DNA of 64,000 nucleotides from DASVTU01 sp036387415 (GTDB lineage Bacteria; Acidobacteriota; Blastocatellia; Pyrinomonadales; Pyrinomonadaceae): positions 496,001 to 560,000 of the forward strand of contig DASVTU010000019.1 in NCBI GenBank assembly GCA_036387415.1. The letters run 5' to 3'. Both the position numbers and the translations under genes were made by a program. The stretch's first letter is position 1. Each line of letters begins with the position of its first letter. Under the pieces are notes generated by a model. It searched no databases. It saw only the letters and a program-made list of their open reading frames with translations, and was not told where the DNA came from. Below, piece after piece: positions 25,686 through 33,975 of this stretch.

Positions 25686-26630
25686 CTACACCTCCCAAAA
25701 CTCATCGCTCAGATAACGACCACCGCCGTCGCACAAAACCGTGACGACGACCGCGCCCGACGACAAACCCGCCGCATAACGCAATGCGGCGACGACGTTT
25801 GCGCCCGAACTGACGCCAACAAACAACCCCTCTTCGCGCGCCAGTCGTCGCGTCATCTCCTGCGCGTCTTCCGTCTCGACCGACACCGTTTCATCCGCCA
25901 GCGTCGGGTCGTAGATGCCCGGCACGATGGACGACTCCATGTGCCGCATGCCTTCCAACCCGTGAAGCGGCGACGCGGGCTGCATCGCCACGGCGCAGAG
26001 CTTCGGGTTGAGTTCACGGAGTCGGCGCACGGTTCCTGTAAACGTCCCTGCCGTGCCCATTCCGGCGAGGAAATGTGTGATACGGCCTCCGGTCTGCTGC
26101 CAGATTTCCGGCGCGGTTCCCTCGTAATGCGCGCGCCAGTTCGCGTCGTTGTTGTACTGGTCTGGATAGAAATACTTTTCCGGCTCGCGCTCAAACATTC
26201 GACGCGCGTGCACCTGCGAACCGTCCGCGCCTTCCGACGCATCGGTTTCGACCAACTCCGCGCCGTAAATCCGCAGCATACGCAGACGCTCCACGCTCGC
26301 ATTCTTCGGCAGACAGAGCGTGACGCGATAGCCGCGCGCCGCGCCTATCATTGCGTAAGCGATACCTGTGTTGCCGCTCGTCGCATCGAGAATCGTTTTC
26401 GACGGCGTGAGACGCCCCGTGCGCTCGCCGTCGAGAATCATCGACAACGCCGCACGGTCTTTCACCGACCCACCCGGATTCAAATGCTCCGCCTTCGCAT
26501 AGAGCGCCACGCCCGCAGGCAGTTCGCGCGCAAGGCGCGGCAGAGCGACGAGCGGTGTTCGCCCGATGTTTGAAACGAGGTCGCCACCCGCGCGTCGCTC
26601 CGTCGGCGTTTCCACAAGCATCTCTTTCAT
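25686..26630 (-). CDS. cysM: Cysteine synthase, CysM-like
   Basis: The 314-residue PLP enzyme of fold type II has the Schiff-base lysine in PGGSVKDRAA, the substrate loop TSGNTGIA, the phosphate loop GMGTAGT and C-terminal VLCDGGGRYLSDEFW. In Mycobacterium, CysM uses O-phosphoserine and the CysO thiocarboxylate rather than acetylserine and sulfide. The GMRHMESSIVPGIYDP stretch, with an Arg, resembles the corresponding mycobacterial region. The C-terminus lacks the extra tail of the mycobacterial enzyme. Context with the JAMM protease and the CysO fusion supports the protein-bound route. Start overlaps the upstream stop by ATGA. Confidence 0.88.
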   Translation of the reverse strand: MKEMLVETPTERRAGGDLVSNIGRTPLVALPRLARELPAGVALYAKAEHLNPGGSVKDRAALSMILDGERTGRLTPSKTILDATSGNTGIAYAMIGAARGYRVTLCLPKNASVERLRMLRIYGAELVETDASEGADGSQVHARRMFEREPEKYFYPDQYNNDANWRAHYEGTAPEIWQQTGGRITHFLAGMGTAGTFTGTVRRLRELNPKLCAVAMQPASPLHGLEGMRHMESSIVPGIYDPTLADETVSVETEDAQEMTRRLAREEGLFVGVSSGANVVAALRYAAGLSSGAVVVTVLCDGGGRYLSDEFWEV

Positions 26631-27838
26631 CTTTCCAACGCCTGTTCGATGTCTTGAATGATGTCTGCGATAGCTTCAATGCCGACGGAGATGCGGACGA
26701 TGCCGTCGGTGATGCCGAGTTCGCGCCTGAGTGCGGGCGCGAGGTCGCGGTGCGAGGCGGTCGCCGGATGGAGCACGCTCGTAAACACGTCGCCCAGACT
26801 TGTCGAACGCACGCACAAATTGAGCGCGTCCATGAAGCGAAACGCCGCCTCGCGCGTGTCCTCCTTGAGTTCGATGGCGACGAGCGCGCCGCCGTAAGGC
26901 TCACGCAGCACGCGCTTGCGAATCTCCTGTGCCTCGTCGCCCGCGTCGAGCGTGGGATAATAGACGCGCCGGATGCGTGGATGCTCGGTGAGATGCGCTG
27001 CCAACGCGTGCGCGTTGGCGCACTGTCGTTCCATCCTGATGACGAGCGTTTTGACGCCGCGCAGAATTTCGTGTGCCTCCCAGACGCCGAGGACGCCACC
27101 GACGAGTTTCAACGCGCCGACGAGCGCGGGCGCATCCGATGCATCGCCGACCACGGCCACGCCACCCGTCACGTCGCCGTGCCCGCCGAGATACTTCGTC
27201 GCACTGTGCACAACGATGTCTGCGCCGTGGCGAAGCGGTTGGCAGAGATAGGGCGAAGCGAAAGTGTTGTCGATGATGAAACGCGCGCCGACGCTATGTG
27301 CGGCTTCGGCGCAGGCGTCGATGTCGCAAATCTTCAGAAGCGGGTTCGAGATGGTTTCCGCGACGAGCGCACGCGGTCGCAAAGTTCGCGCCTTTTCGTT
27401 GAGCGTGGCGGTATCTGAAAAGTCTGCGGTGACGGTCTTGACGCCGAACGCGCCGAAGACGTTGGAGAGAAGGTTGAGCGTCGCGCCGTAGAGATTTTGG
27501 GAGGCGAGAATGGTTGCGCCCGCAGATAAATCGCAGGCGAGCAACGCCGCGTGAATCGCGGCCATGCCCGACGAATACGCGCACGCTCCCGCGCCCGCTT
27601 CGAGCAAACGGACGGCCTCTTCGAGCGCGGCGGTGGTCGGGTTGCCGTAGCGCGTGTAGATGTAACCCGGCTTCGCGCCACCGAAAACCTCGTCCATCTC
27701 GGCCATCGAATCGTAGGTGAAGGTCGAAGTCGAATAGAGCGGCACGGAGACAGGCTTGCCTACGGGCGCGTGCGTGCGTTCTCCCGCATGAACGGCCTGT
27801 GTGCTGATGTCGTGCTCGGTTGTCTCGTCTGCGGCCAT
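26627..27838 (-). CDS. Cys/Met-metabolism PLP enzyme (cystathionine synthase/lyase type)
   Basis: The 403-residue protein is a fold type I PLP enzyme with TRYGNPTTAALEEAV, SSGMAAIHAALLA, VDN-type IIDNTFASPYLCQP, the PLP lysine in VHSATKYLGGHGDV, and SLGDVFTSVLHPA. Members interconvert cysteine, cystathionine and homocysteine, or cleave methionine; which of these it does cannot be told from sequence. It is the first gene of the sulfur operon and overlaps cysM by 4 bases. A structured leader lies just upstream. Confidence 0.88.
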   Translation of the reverse strand: MAADETTEHDISTQAVHAGERTHAPVGKPVSVPLYSTSTFTYDSMAEMDEVFGGAKPGYIYTRYGNPTTAALEEAVRLLEAGAGACAYSSGMAAIHAALLACDLSAGATILASQNLYGATLNLLSNVFGAFGVKTVTADFSDTATLNEKARTLRPRALVAETISNPLLKICDIDACAEAAHSVGARFIIDNTFASPYLCQPLRHGADIVVHSATKYLGGHGDVTGGVAVVGDASDAPALVGALKLVGGVLGVWEAHEILRGVKTLVIRMERQCANAHALAAHLTEHPRIRRVYYPTLDAGDEAQEIRKRVLREPYGGALVAIELKEDTREAAFRFMDALNLCVRSTSLGDVFTSVLHPATASHRDLAPALRRELGITDGIVRISVGIEAIADIIQDIEQALER

Positions 27839-27861
27839 CCGTCTTCACCTCTCGTCGCCTT

Positions 27862-28006
27862 GAAGCGACACGCCGCGCGCATCAGTCTGTCTCGACACGC
27901 GCGGCGCTTCTCTCGCTTGCTGACGGCAAGCACCAACCGAAACGAACTACTACTGCGAATCCTTCTCGCAAACGTTACGCAGCATTCCTACTGTTACGCA
28001 GCATTC
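27862..28006 (-). promoter_or_regulatory. Structured leader upstream of the sulfur operon
   Basis: A 9-bp stem (27871-27879 CGCCGCGCG with 27898-27906) competes with an alternative stem (GAAGCG 27862-27867 with CGCTTC 27905-27910). A 6-bp hairpin (27915-27931) and a 14-base direct repeat GTTACGCAGCATTC (27974-27987, 27993-28006) lie further upstream. I could not match it to a known SAM-type riboswitch; a regulatory role is inferred from the alternative pairing next to a sulfur operon. Confidence 0.4.
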
Positions 28007-28007
28007 T

Positions 28008-28679
28008 CTACGACTCGCCGAGTTTTCTCTTAGAGAAATACCAGTCGGTCACTTCGTAGTCGGATTGCATGCGTTTCTCTGCGTCGGCGGTGGTTTGCGG
28101 CGGTGGCACGATTACCTGTTCGCCCTTTTTCCAGTTGGCGGGCGTGGCGCAGGCGTTTTCGTCGCCCGTCTGCATGGCTTCGAGGGCGCGCAGGATTTCG
28201 TCGATATTGCGCCCGCACGACATCGGGTAATAGATGAGCGCGCGCACCTTCTGGTTCGGGTCAATCATGAAGACGGCACGCACGGTGGCCGTCTCCGAGG
28301 CCGACGGATGAATCAAGCCGTAGGCTTGCGCGACTTTGGTATCCAAATCGGCAATCACAGGGAAATCAATCTTGACGCCGAAGTGCTGTTCCATGTTTCT
28401 AATCCAGGCGATGTGCGCCGTGACGGAATCGACCGAGAGGCCGATTAGTTGCGCGTTGCGTTGTTTGAACTCGTCGGAGCGTTGCGCGAATTCGACAAAC
28501 TCGGTCGTACAGACGGGCGTAAAATCCGCCGGATGCGAAAATAGAACCACCCATTTTCCTTTGAAATCGGATAATTTAATCGCCCCATGTGTGGATTTGG
28601 CCTCAAATTCGGGAGCCGGGTCGTTGATACGTGGCAACGCTGTTGAGCCGTTCGGGGTTTGTGTTGCTGCGGTGCTCAT
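28008..28679 (-). CDS. 1-Cys peroxiredoxin (Prx6 type)
   Basis: The 223-residue protein has the peroxidatic Cys in HPADFTPVCTTEF (about 49-61), an Arg in the ATVRAVFMIDP strand, the Prx6-type C-terminal extension and YYPMSCGRNIDEILRALEAM. It reduces hydrogen and organic peroxides. A second Cys in YYPMSCGRN and a third in ENACATP resemble archaeal Prx6 proteins, where such residues help resolve the active site. ATG 28679 has AGGAGAG upstream. It lies upstream of the sulfur operon on the same strand, 170 bases apart. Confidence 0.93.
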   Translation of the reverse strand: MSTAATQTPNGSTALPRINDPAPEFEAKSTHGAIKLSDFKGKWVVLFSHPADFTPVCTTEFVEFAQRSDEFKQRNAQLIGLSVDSVTAHIAWIRNMEQHFGVKIDFPVIADLDTKVAQAYGLIHPSASETATVRAVFMIDPNQKVRALIYYPMSCGRNIDEILRALEAMQTGDENACATPANWKKGEQVIVPPPQTTADAEKRMQSDYEVTDWYFSKRKLGES

Positions 28680-29194
28680 AAATTATATCTCTCCTCTTCT
28701 CTGCGGGTCGCCGCGCGTTCGTCGGAGGGAGCGGCGTACGACCGTGTTGCCGGAGCGATGCCGCTTTCTGCGTCGGCGTCGCTGCGTTTGGATTGGACAT
28801 TTCCTTTATCAAGCTCTGTGTCCGCAAGCTTACACCAAACGCTCGCGCGAAGGAAAAAGGAAAAACTGAAAAGACCAAACTAACGCCAAACCTAAGCCGA
28901 CCACCTCCCTCGCCTCTCGCCTTTGACCTTTTTCTTTTCGCCTTTTTTTGACCCTACCCCAAATCGTGCACGCCCTGCATTCTCTCGCGCACATGGTCTA
29001 CGCTAAAGCATGATATACTTCCCGACGTATCCTCGAAATACAGCACAAACCTTGCAGATAAAAGGTTTATTGGCCTCGCGGAAGCTTCGTCGGGATGTGG
29101 CACATTCATTGCTTATTCAACAGCGACAACGGAGTCGCGTCGGAGCGATGAGCCGCAAGGCGTAGCGCGACACGTTACAAATGGAGGGATGTAA
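28680..29194. other. Divergent intergenic region between the peroxiredoxin and glycine-zipper genes
   Basis: No gene is supported. It holds a poly-purine/poly-pyrimidine inverted repeat (28847-28950) and, for the plus-strand gene, an extended -10 TGATATACT at 29011-29019 with a poor -35. The long leader (about 170 bases) that would follow has no structure I recognise. Confidence 0.4.
28847..28950. repeat. Heptamer-type inverted repeat, purine arm and pyrimidine arm
   Basis: Left GAAGGAAAAAGGAAAAACTG (from 28850) faces right words CCTTTGA CCTTTTT (28921-28950). It is the same style as 19806-19880 but lies in a divergent promoter region rather than after a stop codon. Confidence 0.6.
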
Positions 29195-29926
29195 ATGCTG
29201 AAGATTGATTCAAAACTGGCGCAACGCGCCCTGAGTTTTGTGGTTTTAATGGCAATTGTAGCCGGGAGTGTTCTTCCGGCAACCGCGCAGAGACGCCGCA
29301 CGCGACGCACATCGCGCGTCACACGAACGGCGCGCAGAGTGCCTGTGAGAGTCGCGCCCGTGCTTTACACCGTGCCTGCCGATACCGTTATCCGCGTCCG
29401 CATGAACGAACAGCTTAGCTCGCGCAGCGCACGCGTCGGCGACCGCTTCTCGGCCAACGTGACCGAGCCGGTTTACGCCGGAGGCGGGACGGAAGTCATT
29501 CCGGTCGGGAGCAAGGTCTGGGGTCGTGTGACGACTGTGACACGCGCGCAACGACGCAAAGCGGGTAGCATCGCAGTCAGTTTCAACTCTGTCCAACTGC
29601 CCAACGGCACGACTTACACGATTAACGGTTCGCTCAGCAGTTTGCAGGCCGACGACGTGAACGCCGACAACGAAGGCACCGTCAGTGGCCGCGACAACGA
29701 CAAACGCAACGCTGTCTTTATCGGCGGCGGGGCGGCGACGGGAGCCATCATCGGCGCGATTGCGGGCGGCGGCAAGGGCGCAGCCATCGGCGCGATACTC
29801 GGCGGCGCACTCGGCACAGGCGCGAGAGTCTACGAGAAGGAAGAAGAGGCCGACGTGAAATCCGGCACGGAGTTCGGCGTCATCCTCAACCGCTCCATCT
29901 CGCTTCCGGCCAGCATCGTTCGCTAA
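29195..29926 (+). CDS. Exported glycine-zipper protein with basic N-terminus
   Basis: The 243-residue product starts with a signal peptide (LSFVVLMAIVAGSVLPATAQ), then a very basic RRRTRRTSRVTRTARR stretch. A beta-rich domain follows (YTVPADTVIRVRMNEQLSSRSARVGDRFSANVTEPV and VIPVGSKVWGRV) that resembles TrbI-like pore or stress-envelope domains. A glycine-zipper segment (IGGGAATGAIIGAIAGGGKGAAIGAILGGALG) could insert into a membrane. The C-terminus returns to a beta strand. ATG 29195 follows GGAGGGATG. Function unknown; location probably the outer membrane or periplasm. Confidence 0.85.
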   Translation: MLKIDSKLAQRALSFVVLMAIVAGSVLPATAQRRRTRRTSRVTRTARRVPVRVAPVLYTVPADTVIRVRMNEQLSSRSARVGDRFSANVTEPVYAGGGTEVIPVGSKVWGRVTTVTRAQRRKAGSIAVSFNSVQLPNGTTYTINGSLSSLQADDVNADNEGTVSGRDNDKRNAVFIGGGAATGAIIGAIAGGGKGAAIGAILGGALGTGARVYEKEEEADVKSGTEFGVILNRSISLPASIVR

Positions 29927-29940
29927 ACGGCATAGGGTGT

Positions 29941-30007
29941 CGGCAACCCTCACGGGTTGTCGGTACGAAGGAAGCCCGCCCGCGAAGGGGAGAGCGCGGG
30001 CGGGTTT
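29941..30007 (+). terminator. Hairpin plus terminator module A
   Basis: A 9-bp hairpin (29941-29949 with 29954-29962) is followed after about 10 bases by a 10-bp GC stem (29975-29984 with 29995-30004) with the loop AAGGGGAGAG and then TTTCC. It can stop transcription from the plus-strand gene and, on the other strand, from the pyr operon. Confidence 0.7.
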
Positions 30008-30020
30008 CCAAAAATAAAAA

Positions 30021-30058
30021 TTCTCGCAAGAGATAAACCAAAAATCTCTCAACGAGAA
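30021..30058. other. Nested hairpin between the two terminator modules
   Basis: TTCTCG (30021-30026) pairs with CGAGAA (30053-30058), and inside it AGAGAT (30029-30034) pairs with ATCTCT (30044-30049). It is A+T-rich unlike its neighbours. Confidence 0.6.
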
Positions 30059-30078
30059 GTTAAAAATCACAACGAGTT

Positions 30079-30155
30079 CGGTCGCCCCTGTCAGGACGTA
30101 AGTGGGCGACCGCACAAAGAGGCCCGATGCGAAGGGGAGAGCGCATCGGGCTTCT
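30079..30155 (+). terminator. Hairpin plus terminator module B
   Basis: A 9-bp hairpin (30079-30087 with 30104-30112) is followed after 10 bases by a stem (30122-30131 with 30142-30151) with the same 10-base loop AAGGGGAGAG as module A, then TTCTTTATTT. The stem bases differ from module A, so the loop and layout are kept while the stems vary. Confidence 0.7.
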
Positions 30156-30161
30156 TTATTT

Positions 30162-30276
30162 GGTGAATGGTAAATCGTAAATGGTGGTTGAATTCTGTCA
30201 ATTTTGAAGGGCAAAATCGTCAGTTGCGAGAATCTTTGCTTTTTCTATTTATCATTCACTATTTACCATTTACCCG
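30162..30276. repeat. Heptamer-periodic inverted repeat overlapping the pyrC stop
   Basis: Left words GTAAATC GTAAATG (30162-30187) face right ATTTACC ATTTACC (30246-30276). The right arm contains the pyrC stop TAA (30270-30272). Confidence 0.8.
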
Positions 30277-31577
30277 CTTGCTGCTTGTTCTTCGCCGCGA
30301 CGATAGACGACGCGACCTGCAACGATGGTGGCGACCGCCGCGCCACGCATCTTCCAGCCGTCGAAGGGCGTGTTGCGGCTTTTCGATTTTGAGCGCGCCA
30401 CATCGAAAGTCCATTCGAGTTCGGGGTCGAGCAGCGTCACGTCGCCCCACGCGCCGGGTCGAAGCGTCCCACGTCCATCCAGATTGAAGATGCGCGCGGG
30501 GTTGACCGAGCAGAGTTCCACCAATCTTTCGAGACCGATATGGCCTCGGTGTACAAGACGGTCGAAGGCCAGCCCGACGGCTGTTTCCAAGCCCGTGATG
30601 CCGAACGGAGCTTGGTCGAATTCGAGCGCCTTTTCGTCCGCGTGATGCGGCGCATGGTCTGTGGCGATGGCATCAATCGTGCCGTCTGCGAGTGCTTCGA
30701 GTATCGCCTCGACGTGTTCGGCGTTGCGAAGCGGCGGGTTCATTTTGAAATTCGTGTCGTAGCCTTCGACCGACGAATCCGTCAACGTCCAGTGATGCGG
30801 CGCAACTTCGCACGTCAGCGCCACGCCGCGTTCTTTCGCGCGCCGCACGGCTTCGAGCGCGCCGCGCGTCGAGACGTGTGCCAGATGGACGCGCGCTCCC
30901 GTCAACTCAGCGAGCGCACAATCGCGCATCGCGTCCGACTCTTCGGCCAACGCCGGAATCCCTCGCAAGCCTAGACGCAGAGACCACTGCCCCTCATGCA
31001 TCACGCCGCCTGCCGCGAGCGTCCGGTCTTCGCAATGGTCTGCGACGGTCAAATCAAACCCGCTCGCATACTCCATCGCGCGACGCATCATCCCCGCCGA
31101 AGGAACCGGACGCCCGTCGTCCGTTACCGCGACGATTCCGGCGCGTTTCATCTCGCCCATCTCGGCCAGTTCCCCGCCGCTCGAACCTTTCGTAATCGCG
31201 CCGACCGGAAAGACGTTGGCGAGACGGATGCGTTCGGACTGTTCGACGATAAAACTCGTCACCGCCGGATTGTCGTTAACGGGGTCTGTGTTCGGCATCG
31301 CGCAGACGCTTGTCCAACCACCCGCGACGGCTGCCCTCGCGCCCGTCTCAATCGTCTCTTTATACTCCTGCCCCGGCTCGCGCAGGTGTACATGCATGTC
31401 TATAAAACCGGGCGCAACAACCAGACCCGTCGCATCGAACACTTGCGCGCCCTCTGGCCTCGCCTCGCCGCCTCCGAGCAACGCCACGACGCGTCCGTCT
31501 TCGATGTACACATCCTTGCCCGCATTCAACTCCTGCGTCGGGTCAATCACATAACCGTTGGCAATCAGCAGTCTCAT
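30270..31577 (-). CDS. pyrC: Dihydroorotase
   Basis: This 435-residue amidohydrolase of the long (class I) type has metal ligands in DMHVHLREPG, the lysine-region segment after VTDDGRPV, HCEDR, HVSTRGALEAV and the catalytic TDHAPHH. It closes carbamoyl aspartate to dihydroorotate. It is the last gene of pyrR-pyrB-pyrC; its start overlaps the pyrB stop by ATGA. The final codons and stop lie in a dispersed repeat. Confidence 0.95.
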   Translation of the reverse strand: MRLLIANGYVIDPTQELNAGKDVYIEDGRVVALLGGGEARPEGAQVFDATGLVVAPGFIDMHVHLREPGQEYKETIETGARAAVAGGWTSVCAMPNTDPVNDNPAVTSFIVEQSERIRLANVFPVGAITKGSSGGELAEMGEMKRAGIVAVTDDGRPVPSAGMMRRAMEYASGFDLTVADHCEDRTLAAGGVMHEGQWSLRLGLRGIPALAEESDAMRDCALAELTGARVHLAHVSTRGALEAVRRAKERGVALTCEVAPHHWTLTDSSVEGYDTNFKMNPPLRNAEHVEAILEALADGTIDAIATDHAPHHADEKALEFDQAPFGITGLETAVGLAFDRLVHRGHIGLERLVELCSVNPARIFNLDGRGTLRPGAWGDVTLLDPELEWTFDVARSKSKSRNTPFDGWKMRGAAVATIVAGRVVYRRGEEQAASG

Positions 31578-32656
31578 AAGGTCAGCGGTTCTTCCGTCAA
31601 TGTCGCACTCGTCGTGGCCGTCGCATTCTTCGTCGTGCTTGTCGCGGCTGTCGTGCTTGTGATGTTGGTCGTTGTGCTTGTGGTGTTCGTCGGCGAACTT
31701 GTGTTGCTTGTCTGCGGCGCGGTTCCGCCTGCGAGAAGGTAGAGCACGGCCATGCGGACGGCGAGGCCGTTAGCAACTTGGTCGAGAATCAGCGAGCGCG
31801 AGCCGTCGGCCACATCCGACGCGATTTCGATGCCGCGATTCATCGGCCCCGGATGCATCACGATGGCATCGGGCGCGGCGAGGGCGAGGCGTTTGAGCGT
31901 CAGCCCGTAGTGGACGGCATACTCGCGCAAGGAAGGAAAGAAGGCGGCGTCCTGCCGCTCGCGTTGGATACGCAAGACCATCACGACATCTGCGCCTTCA
32001 ATCGCCGCTTCGATGCGCGTCTCGACGCGTAAAGTTTCGGGTTCGACGAGCGTGCGAAACTCCTGCGGCATGAGCGTCCCCGGCCCGGCGAGCGCGACGC
32101 TTGCTCCGAGTTTGGTCAACAGATGCACGTTCGAGCGCGCGACGCGCGAATGCAGGATGTCGCCGATGATAGCAACTTTCAGTCCCGCAATAGCGCCTTT
32201 GCGTTGGCGCATCGTGAGCGCATCGAGCAGAGCCTGCGTCGGATGTTCGTGCGCGCCGTCTCCGGCGTTGACGATGGACGCGCTGCAAATACGCGCGAGG
32301 GCGTGCGGCGCGCCTGCCGACGGATGACGTAGCACAATCAAGTCGGGCGACATCGCTTCGAGGTTGCGCGCCGTGTCGAGCAGCGTCTCGCCTTTGGTGA
32401 CGCTCGAACCGGAGGAACTGATGTTGATGACATCGGCGGAGAGACGTTTTCCGGCAATCTCGAAAGAGGTGCGCGTGCGCGTCGAAGGCTCGAAGAAAAG
32501 ATTGATGACCGTGCGCCCGCGCAACGCCGGAACCTTCTTGATTTCACGCTCCGAAATCTCGCGGAAAGTCTCCGCCGTGTCGAGCACATGCGTTATCTCT
32601 GCGGCGGAGAGTTCGCGTATGCCGAGCAAATGTTTGTGCACCAGCGTCGTCTTCAT
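31574..32656 (-). CDS. pyrB: Aspartate carbamoyltransferase with Thr/Ser-rich tail
   Basis: The 360-residue protein has the carbamoyl phosphate motif FFEPSTRTRTSFE, HPTQALLDAL and the aspartate-loop region MVLRIQRER, all normal for the catalytic chain, which usually ends near residue 310. Here about 48 extra residues follow, almost only Thr, Ser, Asn and Ala (NTTSTTTNITSTTAATSTT). No pyrI was seen. ATG 32656 has GAGTAGG just upstream; the frame is open 17 codons further. It catalyses the first committed step of pyrimidine synthesis and shares a promoter with pyrR. Confidence 0.95.
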   Translation of the reverse strand: MKTTLVHKHLLGIRELSAAEITHVLDTAETFREISEREIKKVPALRGRTVINLFFEPSTRTRTSFEIAGKRLSADVINISSSGSSVTKGETLLDTARNLEAMSPDLIVLRHPSAGAPHALARICSASIVNAGDGAHEHPTQALLDALTMRQRKGAIAGLKVAIIGDILHSRVARSNVHLLTKLGASVALAGPGTLMPQEFRTLVEPETLRVETRIEAAIEGADVVMVLRIQRERQDAAFFPSLREYAVHYGLTLKRLALAAPDAIVMHPGPMNRGIEIASDVADGSRSLILDQVANGLAVRMAVLYLLAGGTAPQTSNTSSPTNTTSTTTNITSTTAATSTTKNATATTSATLTEEPLTL

Positions 32657-32719
32657 CCTACTCAAACGCCTTCGTCTACTGCGACTGCATACAAAAAGAG
32701 CGGCCACTGCTGGCCGCCC

Positions 32720-33286
32720 TCAAGCGTTTTCTTCGGCGGGTCGCTCTACGATGGCGACGCCTTCCTCCCCGTCGAAATCGTCAAGCATGACCTTGATGAT
32801 TTCGCTCTTTTTCGTCGGCACAAACTTGCCGACGAAATCGGCCTGAATCGGCAACTCTCTGTGCTCCTTGCCCCTGTCAATCAACACGGCGAGTTGCACG
32901 CGGCGCGGGCGACCGAAATCAATCAACTGGTCGAGCGCGGCGCGAATCGTGCGCCCCGTGTAGAGCACGTCGTCAATCAAAAGAAGGTTGCGGCCATCGA
33001 CATCGGTGGGTAAATCCGTGCGATTGATAATCGGATTCGCGCCGACGGTCGAGAGGTCGTCGCGATAGAGCGTAATGTCGAGCACGCCGACGGGCGGGCG
33101 TTCGCCTTCGAGGTCGGCGATTTTATCCGCAATCCGATTCGCCAACGGCACACCTCGACGCTGGATGCCGACCAGATACAGATGCCCCGCGCCGTGATTG
33201 TCTTCCACAATCTCCGACGCCAGACGCGCCAACGCACGATTGATACGCGGCCCATCCATGATGCGTGCTTTTTCGACGAAATCCAT
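32720..33286 (-). CDS. pyrR: Bifunctional pyrimidine regulator / uracil phosphoribosyltransferase PyrR
   Basis: The 188-residue protein has the PRPP-binding motif LLLIDDVLYTGRTIRAALD (about 97-115), GIQRRGVPLANRIA and TLYRDDLS. In Bacillus it binds pyr mRNA and attenuates transcription in response to UMP. I looked for the RNA-binding hairpin and terminator upstream of this operon and of pyrD and did not find a clear one, so it may act at another site or mainly as uracil phosphoribosyltransferase. ATG 33286; pyrB begins 63 bases downstream. Confidence 0.93.
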   Translation of the reverse strand: MDFVEKARIMDGPRINRALARLASEIVEDNHGAGHLYLVGIQRRGVPLANRIADKIADLEGERPPVGVLDITLYRDDLSTVGANPIINRTDLPTDVDGRNLLLIDDVLYTGRTIRAALDQLIDFGRPRRVQLAVLIDRGKEHRELPIQADFVGKFVPTKKSEIIKVMLDDFDGEEGVAIVERPAEENA

Positions 33287-33344
33287 CGGCGCGGATACTA
33301 GCACAGAGCCGCACGCGGAAGAAAGACTCAGAGAGGCACGCGGG

Positions 33345-33662
33345 CTATTGCGCCGGACAGCGAATCCTGAGCGGCGTGACCTTGCGCGGCGAAATAGTGG
33401 GCATGCCTTGCATGCAAATGCTGATGTCGCTGACGGGGCCGGTGATGCGGTAGGCTTTGCCGTCGCGCAATTTCGAGTTGCGTGTGACGCTGTACTTCTG
33501 TTTGCCTGAGAGCGGTTCCAACACGAAACATTCGACGCCCTGCCTGATGCAGCCACTAACCGTCACGACTCGCTGGACGGCGCGACGTCGGCGTCTGTTT
33601 TGTGCAAAGGCGGCGGGAGTGAGCAGGCACAGGCACAGGAGAATGAGGATTGTTTTTTTCAT
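33345..33662 (-). CDS. Small secreted hypothetical protein
   Basis: This 105-residue protein has a clear signal peptide (MKKTILILLCLCLLTPAAFAQ) followed by RRRRR and a short beta-rich domain with four Cys (VSGCIRQGVECFVLEPL, ISICMQG, IRCPAQ) likely in disulfides. ATG 33662 has AAAGGAG upstream. No family recognised. Confidence 0.8.
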   Translation of the reverse strand: MKKTILILLCLCLLTPAAFAQNRRRRRAVQRVVTVSGCIRQGVECFVLEPLSGKQKYSVTRNSKLRDGKAYRITGPVSDISICMQGMPTISPRKVTPLRIRCPAQ

Positions 33663-33975
33663 CGGTAGCTCCTTTGACCAGAGTTGATTTGTGAGAAATT
33701 AACCGTCGGAAGACTGTCGCTTCCGGGTTAGCGAGGCGGACGATGCGTGAACCGTGACACACGGAGGTAAGGCGGCGGCAAATTATTCCAGTCGCATGAT
33801 AAAGTCAATCACTTTCCCCGACACGAAGCAGTAAAATTTGTCCGTTTGCAGCATGGGGATTGCGCCTCGGTCGCGTGCGCGGATGGTTCGGCAGGTGCTT
33901 TCTGGTATTTTATTGAGAGAAATCTCCCCGTCGAAAAATCGTGTGAATGGCAGAGGATTTGCTTTCGGTCGTTGA
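33663..33975. other. Divergent intergenic region before the acyl-activating fusion gene
   Basis: No gene, tRNA or known RNA motif was found. TATTTTATTG at about 33906-33915 could be the -10 region for the plus-strand fusion gene, but the -35 is unclear. Confidence 0.35.

Noticed and set aside
30996..31742. Plus-strand frame ending in a very hydrophobic Val-rich stretch
   Set aside because: It is the complement of the Thr-rich pyrB tail and of pyrC; the apparent membrane helix is a by-product of the repeat.
33287..33344. PyrR attenuator before pyrR
   Set aside because: I looked for the PyrR-binding hairpin followed by a terminator here and before pyrD; neither was visible, and the leader is short.
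33700..33800. Riboswitch or SRP-like RNA in the region before the acyl fusion gene
   Set aside because: A few GC-rich words recall known RNAs but no conserved core or paired layout could be drawn.
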